Shown here: positions 32,823-42,960 of the stretch, piece by piece
Position numbering within the stretch: position 1 is the first letter of the stretch
How the letters are laid out: each line of letters starts with the position of its first letter
Assembly (NCBI GenBank): GCA_026873275.1
Contig: JANTUC010000005.1
Coordinates: 1,612,001-1,676,000 of the forward strand
Source of the DNA: Pseudopithomyces maydicus
Taxonomy: Eukaryota > Ascomycota > Dothideomycetes > Pleosporales > Didymosphaeriaceae
Direction: 5' to 3'
DNA length: 64,000 nt
The notes under the pieces: model-generated
Told to the model about the DNA's origin: nothing
Database searches by the model: none
What the model saw: the letters and a program-made list of their open reading frames with translations, nothing else
Translations under genes and position numbers: made by a program

Positions 32823-33968
32823 ACGCCAGGCACCTGGACACCTGGACAGTCAATCAGTCGCTGGCTGGCGCATCCGCTCGCCTTGCACACCGTTCACATC
32901 TGGCCTGCGCCGATTTTGTGCATTTCAATGGGCCGAGGACACGTCACGTATGTATGCTCAACCGGCGGCACAGCACAAGTGCTATTTCGCGAGATGCTCC
33001 CTGCCAATCCTGCTCGCCTGCCCACCGGTACGGGGGTCAAAATCGTATGATGCGTCGGCCCGAAATCCATACATAATTCGACTGACTCCAGCTCCTCCAC
33101 CCACGGGAAAAATAAGTAGCAAAACGAATTATCGAAAAGCAATCCTTGAGCCGGCACTTGTCAAACACGCACCCTCGGCTTTTCGAGGCCTTGTGCACCA
33201 TGCAGCGCGCTTGGCGCCTGCTGCGTCGTCGTCGAATGCACCTGCTGCTTTCGAACCCCAGGGAAACTCTGGCGTGGGTGCGAAATTCACATGAAAATGC
33301 CACTTTCCAAGGTTGCAATGCAAGGCTGGCTCCTCCGTATTGCATTTATCCTAGTGTCGGCCTCTTTTGCCTGCGTGTATCCTATGCGACCTTAGTCTTC
33401 TCGTGGAATCACTTCTAATTGAACGCCATGCTCAAGCTTGCGTGGAAGCCATGACGACGCACACCAGGTCAGCTGGACGGTGGTTTATCCTTTTCCAATT
33501 CAGCGTGCTTGGACATCGGCGATCAGATCTTTGCGGTTGAGTCTTTGAAAATCTGGGGTAGAACTATTCCCCTCGTGACTGGCGAGTTTCTCTAAAAGTC
33601 ACGCAGAAATTCCCATGCTCGAACATATAGTAATTTTGGTTTTTAGCGTCTTGTGGATTCAGGAAAGCCAGGCAATAGACTGGAAACTCTCTTGGGCTCT
33701 ATATCGTTATTCAATCGACTCGAAATGGAATCGTGCCCGTGCCTTCTCTCGCAATATTGTATGAAATGAGACATCTGGGTTGCCTCATCATGGTGAGAAT
33801 CGACTGTTCAACCCGCACAGCGTCGCACGTCACCCGAAATTCAGAGAGAATCTCTCACTTGGAACATTCGGCGGCTGGGATTCTTTGGTTGCCGATTCAC
33901 TGGTTGCCATGCCGTTCCTCCTGTTTTGCGCTGTGCCTTCACTTAGAACCTGCGCGCGCGCAACATGA

Positions 33969-33976
33969 TATAAATA
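33969..33976 (+). promoter_or_regulatory. TATA box of the nuclear-protein gene
   Basis: TATAAATA lies 127 bp upstream of the ATG at 34103, with a pyrimidine-rich leader between them. Confidence 0.5.
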
Positions 33977-34102
33977 TCTTCCGCCGCTCAACTTTTCTTC
34001 TCCTTCCCTACACAATCCCATTCTTTCCACTACAGCATCTGCGAATTCATACAATCACACCTCTCACTCCAATTCCCCAACCCACCAACTTCCATCTCCA
34101 AA

Positions 34103-34788
34103 ATGCCCCCCAAGAAGGACGACACTGCTGGTGCCGGCGAGGCAATTCTCGGTTTCACGGCCAAGGAGACCAAGATTCTTGCTGCTGCTTTCGTCGCAGC
34201 CACCGCTCCTGACAAGGTAGGTTACCGAGTTACAGTAGTTTTGGTTGCATGCTGAACAGGATCAGTACGACTTCGACCTCTTCGCCACTCTGACCGGCAA
34301 CACAGCCGGCACCCTCAAGAAGATGTGGCCCCCCATCAAGCGCAAGGCCGCCGACGACCACCCTTCGTTCGGCAACTTTCTCGGCGCCGCTCCCGCTAAG
34401 GCCGGTGAAGGTAAAGAAGGAGCCGCGAAGCCGAAGGTCAACAACGGCCGGAAGCGCAAGGCCACTTCTTCTGAGCCCGAGGATGAGCAGGTTGGCAAGG
34501 CTGAGACTGGTGTCAATGGTGAGGCCAAGAAGAAGGCCCCGGCCAAGGGTCGCAAAAAGAAGGACAGCGTTGTTGAGGACAATGGCGAGGATGAAGTAGA
34601 GAAGAAGCCAGCTGTCAAGCGTGGTCGCAAGAAGGTCAAGAGCGAGGAGGTCATCGGTACGTACTCCCATCGATCGTCGCGTTCAGTGATCCAGTGTTTG
34701 TTAACATTTTACTGATATTTCAATAGAGGAAGACATCAAGACGGAAGTTAAGACCGAGGACAGCAACGATGCCGATGAGGAAGTTTAA
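34103..34788 (+). CDS. Small basic nuclear protein with AT-hook-like motifs
   Basis: A 190-residue protein in three exons: 34103-34216, 34260-34656 and 34727-34788 (introns 43 and 70 nt). The first 75 residues form a compact part (FTAKETKILAAAFVAATAPD, then YDFDLFATLTGNTAGTLKKM). It resembles the short fungal domain found in small chromatin-associated proteins of unknown function. The remainder is low-complexity and strongly charged, with NGRKRKATS, KGRKKKDS and KRGRKKVKSEE, which look like AT-hooks and nuclear localisation signals. The tail is acidic (KTEVKTEDSNDADEEV). A chromatin or DNA-binding role is inferred. The specific function is not known. Confidence 0.8.
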
Positions 34789-35315
34789 CAATCCTCGTCC
34801 CTCTCCACCATGCTTGGCTACTTTCCGTCCGGCATCATCGTTGCCACGCTAGGCAGTCGAGTTTAGCGTTCAATGGCGAGTTTGGCAATTCATCACGTTA
34901 AAGCTTGGAATGGTTACGATATCTGGACAGGCGTTCATGATTGCAAACCTATGGCTTAGGATACCCCAACTCTTTCATAGCTAGATGGACGAATTCAGGC
35001 ACTATCACCTTCGAGAACATTTGTAATCGCTGTACTTCCTCCTCAACCTTCCAAAATTCCTACATCCCGAATTCGCCTCCCGGTCGTGCTACGAGCCGAG
35101 GAATCCCGTCCGCTTAACAAACGCGTCCTGCTTACGCGACCACCCCTCGAAACGCCATCTCATGTGACCAGAACCACACCAGCCGATCCCCGAACCGCGG
35201 CGGAAATTCCGCGGCCTTTACACATCCTCGTACCCACCCCACCCCAACCCACGCAAAACCCCCCTGTGCCCAGGATGGCTATATCCTCCCCCTCGGTCAT
35301 GCTCTTCGACGGATC
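34789..35315. other. Intergenic before the dioxygenase gene
   Basis: 3' flank and a C-rich promoter/leader. The dioxygenase frame could conceivably extend further upstream, but no ATG-led conserved sequence is seen. Confidence 0.5.
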
Positions 35316-36389
35316 ATGAACCTCCGTCGCGCTTTCCTTTGCACTTCTTCCCTCGCAGCGCTATCCCGCACACCCACCGCGTCGGCAGCCCTCAACACCA
35401 CGCACAACCCCCTTCTCGGCCTCCAACAATTCCCCCTCTCCTTCTACGCAAACGCAAGTTCCGCGTCGAACAACATGTCGCGCATCGCACCCGTGATTTC
35501 CATCTCCCACGGCGGCGGCCCGATGCCCATCCTCGGCGATCCGTCGCAGGCGAAGCTCACGCACTCGATGAAGACGCGCGTGCCGAAGATACTCAAACTG
35601 GGGACGCCGGAGCAGCCGAGGGCGATCGTGCTGGTGACGGCGCATTGGAGCACGGAGGAGGTTACTATTTCCAGTGGGGAGAAGCCCGAGTTGTACTACG
35701 ATTATTATGGGTTTCCAGATGAGGCGTATAGCTTGCGGTATGATGCGCCGGGGAGTCCGGAGGTGGCTGAGCTGGTGAGGAGGCAGTTGGAGGAGGCAGG
35801 GATACGGGGAGTGAAGGATAGTAAACGAGGTGCGTTGACATCAGATATTCGCAGACGGGTGTAAAGGACTTTACTGACATGGATACATCTAGGCTGGGAC
35901 CACGGCGTCTTCGTCCCCATGACCCTCATCCACCCCCAAGCCACCATCCCCATCATCCAACTCTCCGTCCTCACCTCCGAATCCCCATCCACCCACCACG
36001 CCATCGGCCGCGCCCTCGCCCCCCTCCGCGCCCAAAACATCGCCATCATCGGCTCCGGCTTCGCCTCCCAGCACAACCTGCGAGCCATCTTCTCGGGTCA
36101 GGCCCGCACCCCGGCCTACAAGGCGCTAAACGAGGAGTGGAGCAGGACCGTCGCGGATGCCGTCGCGACGAGGGATTCCGCCGAGCAGGAGAGGAAGTTT
36201 GCCGCGTGGAGGAAGTGGCCTGGGGCGTATGACATGCATCCGAGAGGGGGCGCGGAGCACTTTTTGCCGCTGATTGTGTGTGCGGGGGCGGGCGGTGGGA
36301 GTGAGACGGAGGTGAGGAGTTATGGAGATGAGATGATGGGGTTGACGATGTGGAGTTATTATTGGGATGAGGGGGAGGGGGCGATGTGA
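35316..36389 (+). CDS. LigB-type extradiol ring-cleavage dioxygenase (DODA-like)
   Basis: A class III extradiol dioxygenase related to 4,5-DOPA dioxygenases, which open aromatic catechol rings using a metal ion. Two exons (35316-35829 and 35893-36389) give 336 residues. Conserved elements are ISHGGGPMPIL, with the first His ligand, VLVTAHWST, YDYYGFPDEAYSLRYDAPG, KRGWDHGVFVPM, split by the intron and carrying another His, IIGSGFASQHNLRAIF, and the C-terminal HPRGGAEHFLPLIVCAGAG. The first 50 residues are Arg/Ser/Ala-rich and could be a mitochondrial presequence; the ATG at 35475 (MSRIAPVIS) would start directly at the domain. The true substrate is unknown. Confidence 0.88.
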
Positions 36390-36989
36390 TGTGATGTGAT
36401 GTGATAGTATGGAATGCGTGTATGTGGGTACTTGCGTTGGCAGCTGAGCCAGGCCGGATATTGAGAGTTGTAATTTTGCTATGACTATGCTGTTGGACGA
36501 ATAGGATCTTTCGAGTAATGATTAACTATACGATATAGTATTGTAGAATCATGTACTTGCTTGTACGGCAAGGTCTTTGCGACGTCACTTCAAGTAAATA
36601 TGTATTAAAATTTGCGTTACATGTCATCGCACTTTTATTTCTATCTCGCACAGGTTGTTACAGTCCTCAATTAATGTCTTTCGAACCTGTACTATTAAAC
36701 AAGCTCCGGATGCCATCCGTGGGTGAAAACGATTGGATATGGGTGTTCTTGGAAGTCTCGGCCTCGTAACTTCCCCGAATGAGGATGTGCAGGAGCGGGG
36801 TGTGCGCCTCCTTCGCCGGTTGCTCGACTGTGCCTCCCACGGCATTTTGTCATTCCCTCGACCACGCTGCAATCTACAACACTCCTTTGAAATCTATTCT
36901 TCATCCAGATAAACTTCTCCAAGGCAATCTCAGAACCTTGGAAGTTACAGGCTACGTATCGCAACATACAAGATACATATTCCCACAAA
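36390..36989. other. Intergenic before the HET gene
   Basis: AT-rich 3' flank with a short GTGAT run at 36387-36403, then the promoter of the HET gene. No gene seen. Confidence 0.5.
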
Positions 36990-38744
36990 ATGGACAGCCC
37001 ACGGCTCCCTTATCAATACGAGACCCTCTCGCCGCGCGAGATCAGAGTCGTCATCCTTTATCCTCTGAACGAGAACGATGAAATCCACTGCAATCTCAAG
37101 CGCGTTTTCATCGACGAATACCCTGCTTACGAAGCCATCTCGTATGCGTGGGGGGATGCCAACGATAGAATTCCCATCAGTGTCGGCTCTGGAACCCTCC
37201 AAGTCACGCAGAACCTTTACGCCGCTCTGCGAGCTTTGAGTCCCCAAGAAGCGGAAAGAATTATCTGGGTCGACGCGGTTTGTATCAATCAAAGTGATAC
37301 GAGTGAAAAGAATTACCAGGTTCAATTCATGAGAGAGGTGTATGCAAGAGCTAGCTGTGTTGTTATTTGGCTCGGCCCTGCAGCAGACGGTAGCGATGAC
37401 GTTATGGATTACTTGGGGTCGCTACTTCCCGAAACTGCCCTCAAACAACACAGAAAGTTCATGTACTTAGGCCCTGAGACGTGGAATTGGGTGGCTGCCG
37501 AGCCACGGGACCAACTACCGATCTTCATGAAGAAATTAGACCATTTGATTTCCCGCTCTTGGTTCTCGCGTATTTGGGTCATACAAGAAGCAGCTGTCAG
37601 TAGAAAAGCCTGTTTCGTCTGTGGAGGTAAAATTGCCTCATGGGAACAAATGTTCTCCTTGGCCTGGTCAATGTTCAACGACCATAGAAACGATTCTCTA
37701 CACAATCTCGGGGTCCAACGTGGAGTGATCCCAGTCTCAACTATGCTCTTTATCCAATCTCTTCGATATGACAAGATCCGTGTCTCCCTTGAACAGGTTC
37801 TTGAAATTTCCATAGGTTCCAAGGCAACAGATCCACGAGATAGGATCTACGCCGTGCAAAACCTCGCAAACGAACCAGGAATAGAAAGCTTATTATTGAA
37901 ACCAGACTACAATAGGACTGTTTCTCAAGTATATACTGATATAGCAGTACGATTCTACGAAGTACAGAATGGACATATCTTAAGATTATCAGGCCGCGCT
38001 AGACAAAACATCATTGGGCTACCATCATGGGTAATAGACTGGACATCAGCGTCTAACGCTCTCCCCTTGGATTCTTTTAATGCCCACGGCGTATCTGGAA
38101 TTTCATTCAAGGTTTCAAACATTGGTGATGGCGTAAAAAGGCTTGTCTTGCAGGGCTTCATACTGAGTACAATCTCCACAATGATTGATACTCCTACGAT
38201 GCCCCCATGGTCTAATTCTTTCAATAAACCTGAGGTTCTTGAAGCTCTTAGGGACCGTTTTGCTGCATGCGCTTCTCTCGTCCAATCTGGGCGTAATAGT
38301 GAAAAGAAAAGCCACAACCAAAAGAATCTTTGGAGGGTACCTGTCTATGACTTTACTTACTTACGGCGGGGTCGCTATCCCGCAGACTATGATGAAGATT
38401 TGACCGAGTTTCCGGCGTGGATTTCTTCATATTCTACCGAATCAAACCCCGATATCCCTTCCTCATATCTCTCGCACTTGAGAGAACTAGGTTTGCGTAC
38501 AGGAGCATTTGTTACGCGACAATTCGCAATGGATTCCATGGATAACATGTGTATGGTTCCGCATATCACGAGGCCGGGTGACTTGATCCTCATAGTCGCA
38601 GGCTTCGGTCTCCCAGTCGTTGTCCGTGCCGTTCAAGAGAAGCTGTACGAAATCATCGGCACATGTTACGTGCATGGGTACATGGATGGAGAAGCATTTA
38701 ATGAAGATCCGAATCGGCCTTTCGAAGAATTTGTATTTTGTTGA
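36990..38744 (+). CDS. HET-domain protein, 584 residues
   Basis: An intronless heterokaryon-incompatibility gene of the common HET-6/Tol-like layout. The HET domain lies at about residues 45-195. Marks in order are YEAISYAWGD, NLYAALRAL, RIIWVDAVCINQSDTSEKNYQV, VVIWLGPAADGSD, RSWFSRIWVIQEAAVS and, after the domain, ATDPRDRIYAVQNLA. The C-terminal 250 residues include LPSWVIDWTS and VPHITRPGDLILIVAGFGLPVV, which recur in this HET subfamily. The ATG at 36990 is just before the conserved N-terminus (YQYETLSPREIRVVIL). The gene is intact. It is tail-to-tail with the nonapeptide-repeat gene, 256 bp away. An allorecognition role is inferred from the family. Confidence 0.93.
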   Translation: MDSPRLPYQYETLSPREIRVVILYPLNENDEIHCNLKRVFIDEYPAYEAISYAWGDANDRIPISVGSGTLQVTQNLYAALRALSPQEAERIIWVDAVCINQSDTSEKNYQVQFMREVYARASCVVIWLGPAADGSDDVMDYLGSLLPETALKQHRKFMYLGPETWNWVAAEPRDQLPIFMKKLDHLISRSWFSRIWVIQEAAVSRKACFVCGGKIASWEQMFSLAWSMFNDHRNDSLHNLGVQRGVIPVSTMLFIQSLRYDKIRVSLEQVLEISIGSKATDPRDRIYAVQNLANEPGIESLLLKPDYNRTVSQVYTDIAVRFYEVQNGHILRLSGRARQNIIGLPSWVIDWTSASNALPLDSFNAHGVSGISFKVSNIGDGVKRLVLQGFILSTISTMIDTPTMPPWSNSFNKPEVLEALRDRFAACASLVQSGRNSEKKSHNQKNLWRVPVYDFTYLRRGRYPADYDEDLTEFPAWISSYSTESNPDIPSSYLSHLRELGLRTGAFVTRQFAMDSMDNMCMVPHITRPGDLILIVAGFGLPVVVRAVQEKLYEIIGTCYVHGYMDGEAFNEDPNRPFEEFVFC

Positions 38745-39000
38745 ATCGGACTATATAACAAGTATTGTCGATCTTATTATAGTCTCGACGATTCTCTCGC
38801 CCTATTGCCAAAAGAGAGATGTGGTGAAGAATGGAATGCACTCTGCCAAACTGCTATTTACCAAGCAACAGAGATGATACATTAGCCTTACTTAGGACAT
38901 GAAACACCATATTAAAAATAATACCAATTAACGAGTCCTCCCTCTTCTACTGACCATCGCATGTCTCGAATTTGTGCTGAGGTGGGACGATTCGCATCCC

Positions 39001-40488
39001 TCACTGATATTCGTCGTGCCCAGAAAACCGTAAATCCATGTACTCGTCGAATTGGCTATGGTACTGACTACCTTCTATGGCTCCGTCTAAATCACTTTGC
39101 GCACCATCAGTAATGTGGTTGCTTTCCGCGGGCGATTGTATGGTATCTTCTTGGACGGCATTTTCATCGGCGGTGGTAGGTTGTGCCGACGGAACAGGGT
39201 CGTTCTCGCTGGACAATTGTTCCAGACCCTGTGTTATAGGTACTTCCTCCAAATTCTCTGGATTAAGCAGCTCCTCCAGGCCCTCTATATCAAGCGGTCC
39301 CTCTAGACCCTCCGTATCAAGCACACCTTCTACGTTCCCTATTGCAAGCGCTTCTTCTGGATTCTCTGCTGCAAGATATTCCTCCAGGTCTTCTATCGCG
39401 AGTGCTTCCACTGGGTTTTCTGTGGTGGGTATCACCTCGGGAATCTCTGTGGCAAGAAATGCTTCCAAATCCTCTATTGCAAGCACTTCATCCAAGGTTT
39501 CTGTTGCAGGCATTTCTTCGGGAACCTCTGTTGCTAGGAGTGCTTCCAGACTTTCTATTGCGAGCATTTCCACTGGGGAGTCTGTTGTAGGTACCTGTTC
39601 AGTAATTTCTGTGGCAAGAAATGCTTCTAGGTCCTCTATGGCAAGTACATCATCCAGTGTCTCTGTTTCGGGCGCTTCTAATGCTGTGGTAGGCACCTCT
39701 TCGGGCGCTTCTGTAGCATGGGATGCTTCCAGATCTTCTACTGCAAGTGTCCCATCCGGGGTCTCTGTTGCAGGCGCTTCTTCGGGAACTTCTTCCGAAC
39801 CCACGGCATCAGACACTTGCTCCTGGTCTTCTCCTTCAGACACCTCTTCTGGACCCCCGACTGCTGAATCAATGGCTTCGTTTTCCTCGCTCTCCTCATC
39901 TTCGCCCATGGCCCTTTTTAATGCCTTTTCCGTAGCCGCAAAGTCGGCAAGATAAAGGGTCTTGAAATCTCTAGATATACGGCCCTTCATTCTGCCCAGC
40001 TTTCTGAACCACACTGGCCAAAGCTTTCTTCCTTCTTCAGTCGACCTCAAAAATTCTTTGAAACGTGTGTAGGCTGATGTATCGGCAGTACGAGAGGATA
40101 CTATCCCGCATTGAACCCTTATCCCAGCTCTTCCCATGACACTCGGTCGCAAATATCCTCTGCGCTTTCGCATCCATTTCTTCCAGGAATTTAGAAACCT
40201 AGTCAACGGCTCATAGGGTTCAATTATCTCGTAGCCGAAATATCGATGGTAGCTTCGTGTGAGAACATTCATTTCATGTTCAAGACGAGCATTGTCGCTC
40301 ATGCGCATGCCCATGTAGTGTGTACAGAAATGCCTCAAAACTTCCATGCGGATGACGTCGAGATATTGTTCCGCAATCGGGTTGGCATTTATCGGTGTAG
40401 CGCCGCACGTCAGGATGCTTTCATGGACGTTTTGGAATTCTTCTAGAACATCGAATACGTCGCTTGGATTTAGTTTTGGTAGTTCCAT
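39001..40488 (-). CDS. Acidic protein with nonapeptide repeats, function unknown
   Basis: A single-exon, 495-residue protein not assigned to any family. Residues 1-190 look folded and helical and are rich in Arg, Tyr and Trp (for example SWKKWMRKRRGYLRP and KLWPVWFRKLGRMKGRISRDF). Residues 200-245 are acidic. Residues 279-431 are 17 consecutive nonapeptides without a single insertion, for example VLAIEDL-centred units alternating with EAFLATEIP-like and PTTENP-like units. Two or three degenerate units precede them, from residue 245. Leucine or proline at position 4 and Glu at position 1 are the most constant positions. The end (432-495) is polar. The complementary strand is also open over 292 codons as a by-product of the repeat. 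The protein could be an acidic binding or scaffold repeat; no catalytic motif is seen. Confidence 0.75.
   Translation of the reverse strand: MELPKLNPSDVFDVLEEFQNVHESILTCGATPINANPIAEQYLDVIRMEVLRHFCTHYMGMRMSDNARLEHEMNVLTRSYHRYFGYEIIEPYEPLTRFLNSWKKWMRKRRGYLRPSVMGRAGIRVQCGIVSSRTADTSAYTRFKEFLRSTEEGRKLWPVWFRKLGRMKGRISRDFKTLYLADFAATEKALKRAMGEDEESEENEAIDSAVGGPEEVSEGEDQEQVSDAVGSEEVPEEAPATETPDGTLAVEDLEASHATEAPEEVPTTALEAPETETLDDVLAIEDLEAFLATEITEQVPTTDSPVEMLAIESLEALLATEVPEEMPATETLDEVLAIEDLEAFLATEIPEVIPTTENPVEALAIEDLEEYLAAENPEEALAIGNVEGVLDTEGLEGPLDIEGLEELLNPENLEEVPITQGLEQLSSENDPVPSAQPTTADENAVQEDTIQSPAESNHITDGAQSDLDGAIEGSQYHSQFDEYMDLRFSGHDEYQ
39196..39654 (-). repeat. 27-bp coding repeat, 17 in-register copies
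   Basis: The nine-residue units in the protein correspond to 27-bp units. Three successive 81-bp super-units (residues 279-305, 306-332 and 333-359) are the best conserved; the units after residue 360 lose the three-step pattern. This indicates growth by duplication of a trimer followed by divergence. Confidence 0.9.
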
Positions 40489-41295
40489 ACCCGGGGTAGA
40501 ATGGACCCGCTGCCAGATTTGGCAGTGCGCACTGCAGATAAATCACTGTGAAGGAAGGGCGCAGGCGGCTGGACAAAATCTGCGAGTGATATGGTTGGGC
40601 ATTGGTAGATATATGCCAGTAATATAGTGTTTGTTTGGAACCGCATGTGGCCCGATGGGTTTGTTATGAAAGATCAGCGTTCCTGTGCTCTTTCCTGTTG
40701 ATTGTCACTTACTCTTACGAGAACGTGCCTTCTCTTTCTGGTTGACGAGTGCCATCTTGAGAACATGAATTCATTCCAGTCGGCTGGTATTTCCATCTCC
40801 AGAGCTGAACGTGGATTTTCACGTAAGCTATAATCATCAAGATTTTATTTCTGAAATAACATGTACAGCGCTCCGCGCATGCAAATTGAAGCGCTCATAA
40901 AGTTCTTCCGCCCATTTGATTTTAATTAGAATGAAAATGAATATATATAGTATACCTACCCACGATATCACCTTAGCAATAGGACTCCGCCCAGGAGCGC
41001 CGCTTTCCGTAGAATAGGTCCAATTTCAAGCATTTATAGATACTCAACCAGCAGGTGATATATTGAACACTGATCCAACAACACCCAAACAAAAACCTAG
41101 AAATTCGTATTACCATTTATCTTGAACTGACAAATTAAGAGCTCGTACAGAATCCCAATCTGTAAGGCTACAATTACTTATTTGGATTTCTCCCATTATT
41201 CCCTTACTTACGAAATAATCCTTGATGCTTCAAATCCTTCTCTCGTCCACCTCTAACATGTAATTCCACCATCATATCCCCACCGCATGCTCCCC
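40489..41295. other. Intergenic, AT-rich
   Basis: Promoter of the nonapeptide gene and 3' flank of the methyltransferase. No coding sequence recognised. Confidence 0.5.
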
Positions 41296-42260
41296 TCATA
41301 AAACAGACACCGTAAATTCCAAAGCTCCAGTTCCTTCCCCCATAACAAGACACCTCTCCCTCTCGCAGCCCATCTCCTCCCACTCTTTCCACTCAACTTC
41401 CACCTTAACTTCCACCTCCGCCTCCCTGCCTGTCTCCTCCCAAATTTCCCTCAAACTCTCCACATTATTCCTCCACGGCCTCACCTTTCCATCTCCCCCG
41501 GGCATCTGCACCTCTCCTGCCTCCGGATGTCCAATCAAGATACCAATCACTAACGCCCCAGATCCACTCGTGAACCTCAAAAGCCGCTTACACGCCTTGA
41601 TCTGGCCTCGTCTATCAAACTGATGCACCACCGCCCCACACCACACAACATCCATCTTCCCATCAAGCAATTGGCTCGCCTCGTTATCCACCGCGTCATC
41701 CATCACATCACCCAGTACATATCTGTTCCCCAGACCAAATACATCTCTATCCCGAAACAGCTCCCACCCTTGCTCCATAAACGGTAAGATGTCCAGTCCG
41801 TACAAGGAGCTCTGCGGTATGCCGTCGAAGTGGAGAGCGCGCAGGTCATGACCGATGTAGCAGCCTACGTCTAAGAATTTCTTGTTATGGATGGGGTCGT
41901 AGGATTTTGGGAGGAGGAAGGGAAGGACGGATGAGGCGTAGTGAGAGTGGTATTTTATCATGGGAACGAGGAAGATAGAGAGGCCGACGCATGGGTAGGC
42001 ACGGATGGACCAGAGGGTGGAGCGAATTTGGCTGATATGTGGGAGGACGGAAGCGGGTGGGATGGAGGAGTAGGTTTCGAGGATGTGGCGGGTCTAGGGG
42101 TGGGGGGATTAGTTGGGATGGGACGAAAAGGGTGGGGAAAGGAAAGACACACCTCAGGCACAGCATTGAGCTGCCCTTCAATATCCTCATTCCACCAATA
42201 CAAGTCCTTCGTCTTAAGCTTTGTATACACCGGGTCGGAAGACCCTGTATCGCGATCCAT
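41296..42260 (-). CDS. SAM-dependent methyltransferase (fungal small-molecule type)
   Basis: A class I methyltransferase of 301 residues in two exons: 42260-42153 and 42093-41296 (59-nt intron). The first exon holds KDLYWWNEDIEGQLNAVPE. After splicing TRHILETYSSIPP and RAYPCVGLSIFL follow, a layout seen in fungal methyltransferases often found in secondary-metabolite loci. Motif I for SAM binding is KFLDVGCYIGHDLRAL. Next come LYGLDILPFMEQGW, and DVVWCGAVVHQFDRRGQIKA at the post-motif II position. The last 50 residues are Glu/Val-rich (EVEVKVEVEWKEWEEMG), part of the final beta-strands. No polyketide or peptide synthase lies within the window, so a metabolite link is not supported here. The substrate is unknown. 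Confidence 0.85.
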
Positions 42261-42960
42261 AGTAATCTGTCTAACCCACTTCTCAAATAATACGAATAGA
42301 CACGTGCAACTCAACTGGAGTCAATTCAGTCCAGTTGAGCCCAGCAACAATCATACATGAACATAGATATACGTATAAAGCCTTGTCAGAACCCCACATC
42401 TACCCGGGCGAGTGCGGGATTTTTAAACCCTCTCTCCTGCGTCCATTGAACCAGCGCTTACGCTCATGGTCCAAATCTCCACCAAAGCTTGTTTTGGCGT
42501 CAATCTTACCTATACGATTTCCGAGGCTTTTTTACCTATGGTAGATAGCGATGCGCTGTTTTTGGTCCAGGGTAAGCGCTACGCGCGCTGGTCCGGTGGG
42601 GTGGGGTTGGATGGGGATGGGCGCGAATGATTAGCTCGGAGGGGTTTAGTGGGTCGATAGGTAAGACTACCCGTATGTGATGAGGAAAGGGAGATGATAG
42701 GTTCGAGGGGGCGTTGAGAGGTTGGATCAAGTGACGTGAGATTGGAAAGTGAGGTTTTGTATGACGATGACTTTGCTTGCGGGTGTAATGCTAGGTAGAG
42801 TACAGATTGTGATAAGTAGAATGAGATGGACGTGAGTAATTCGGTATAATCGATAGTATTGGAGAACCTTATATCTGGGGAATGAGAACTAGGGGCTCAA
42901 GGAATCGCGATTGTTGCGATTACAGGCGATTGTCATGATAGCATTTCAGTCCAAACAAAA
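42261..42960. other. Intergenic, upstream of the methyltransferase
   Basis: Methyltransferase promoter and 3' flank of the Dal5-like porter. No gene or RNA seen. Confidence 0.5.

Larger units (their letters stand above)
32052..34102. other. Divergent intergenic region, GC-rich then AT-rich
   Basis: About 2 kb between the OMP decarboxylase and nuclear-protein genes. It includes a minus-strand TATA box (32115-32121), a CTCCTGGG-type repeat (32781-32822) and a plus-strand TATA box (33969). Open frames of up to 186 codons in the GC-rich part overlap one another on both strands and show no domain. Confidence 0.5.

Noticed and set aside
32493..33294. Overlapping plus- and minus-strand frames in the GC-rich block 32.5-33.3 kb
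   Set aside because: All contain the CTCCTGGG repeat or its complement, overlap one another and have no domain.
39077..39955. 292-codon plus-strand open frame opposite the nonapeptide gene
   Set aside because: It mirrors the 27-bp repeat on the other strand (Ser-rich periodic translation) and has no own start context or domain. The minus-strand frame is longer and has a non-repetitive, folded-looking N-terminus.
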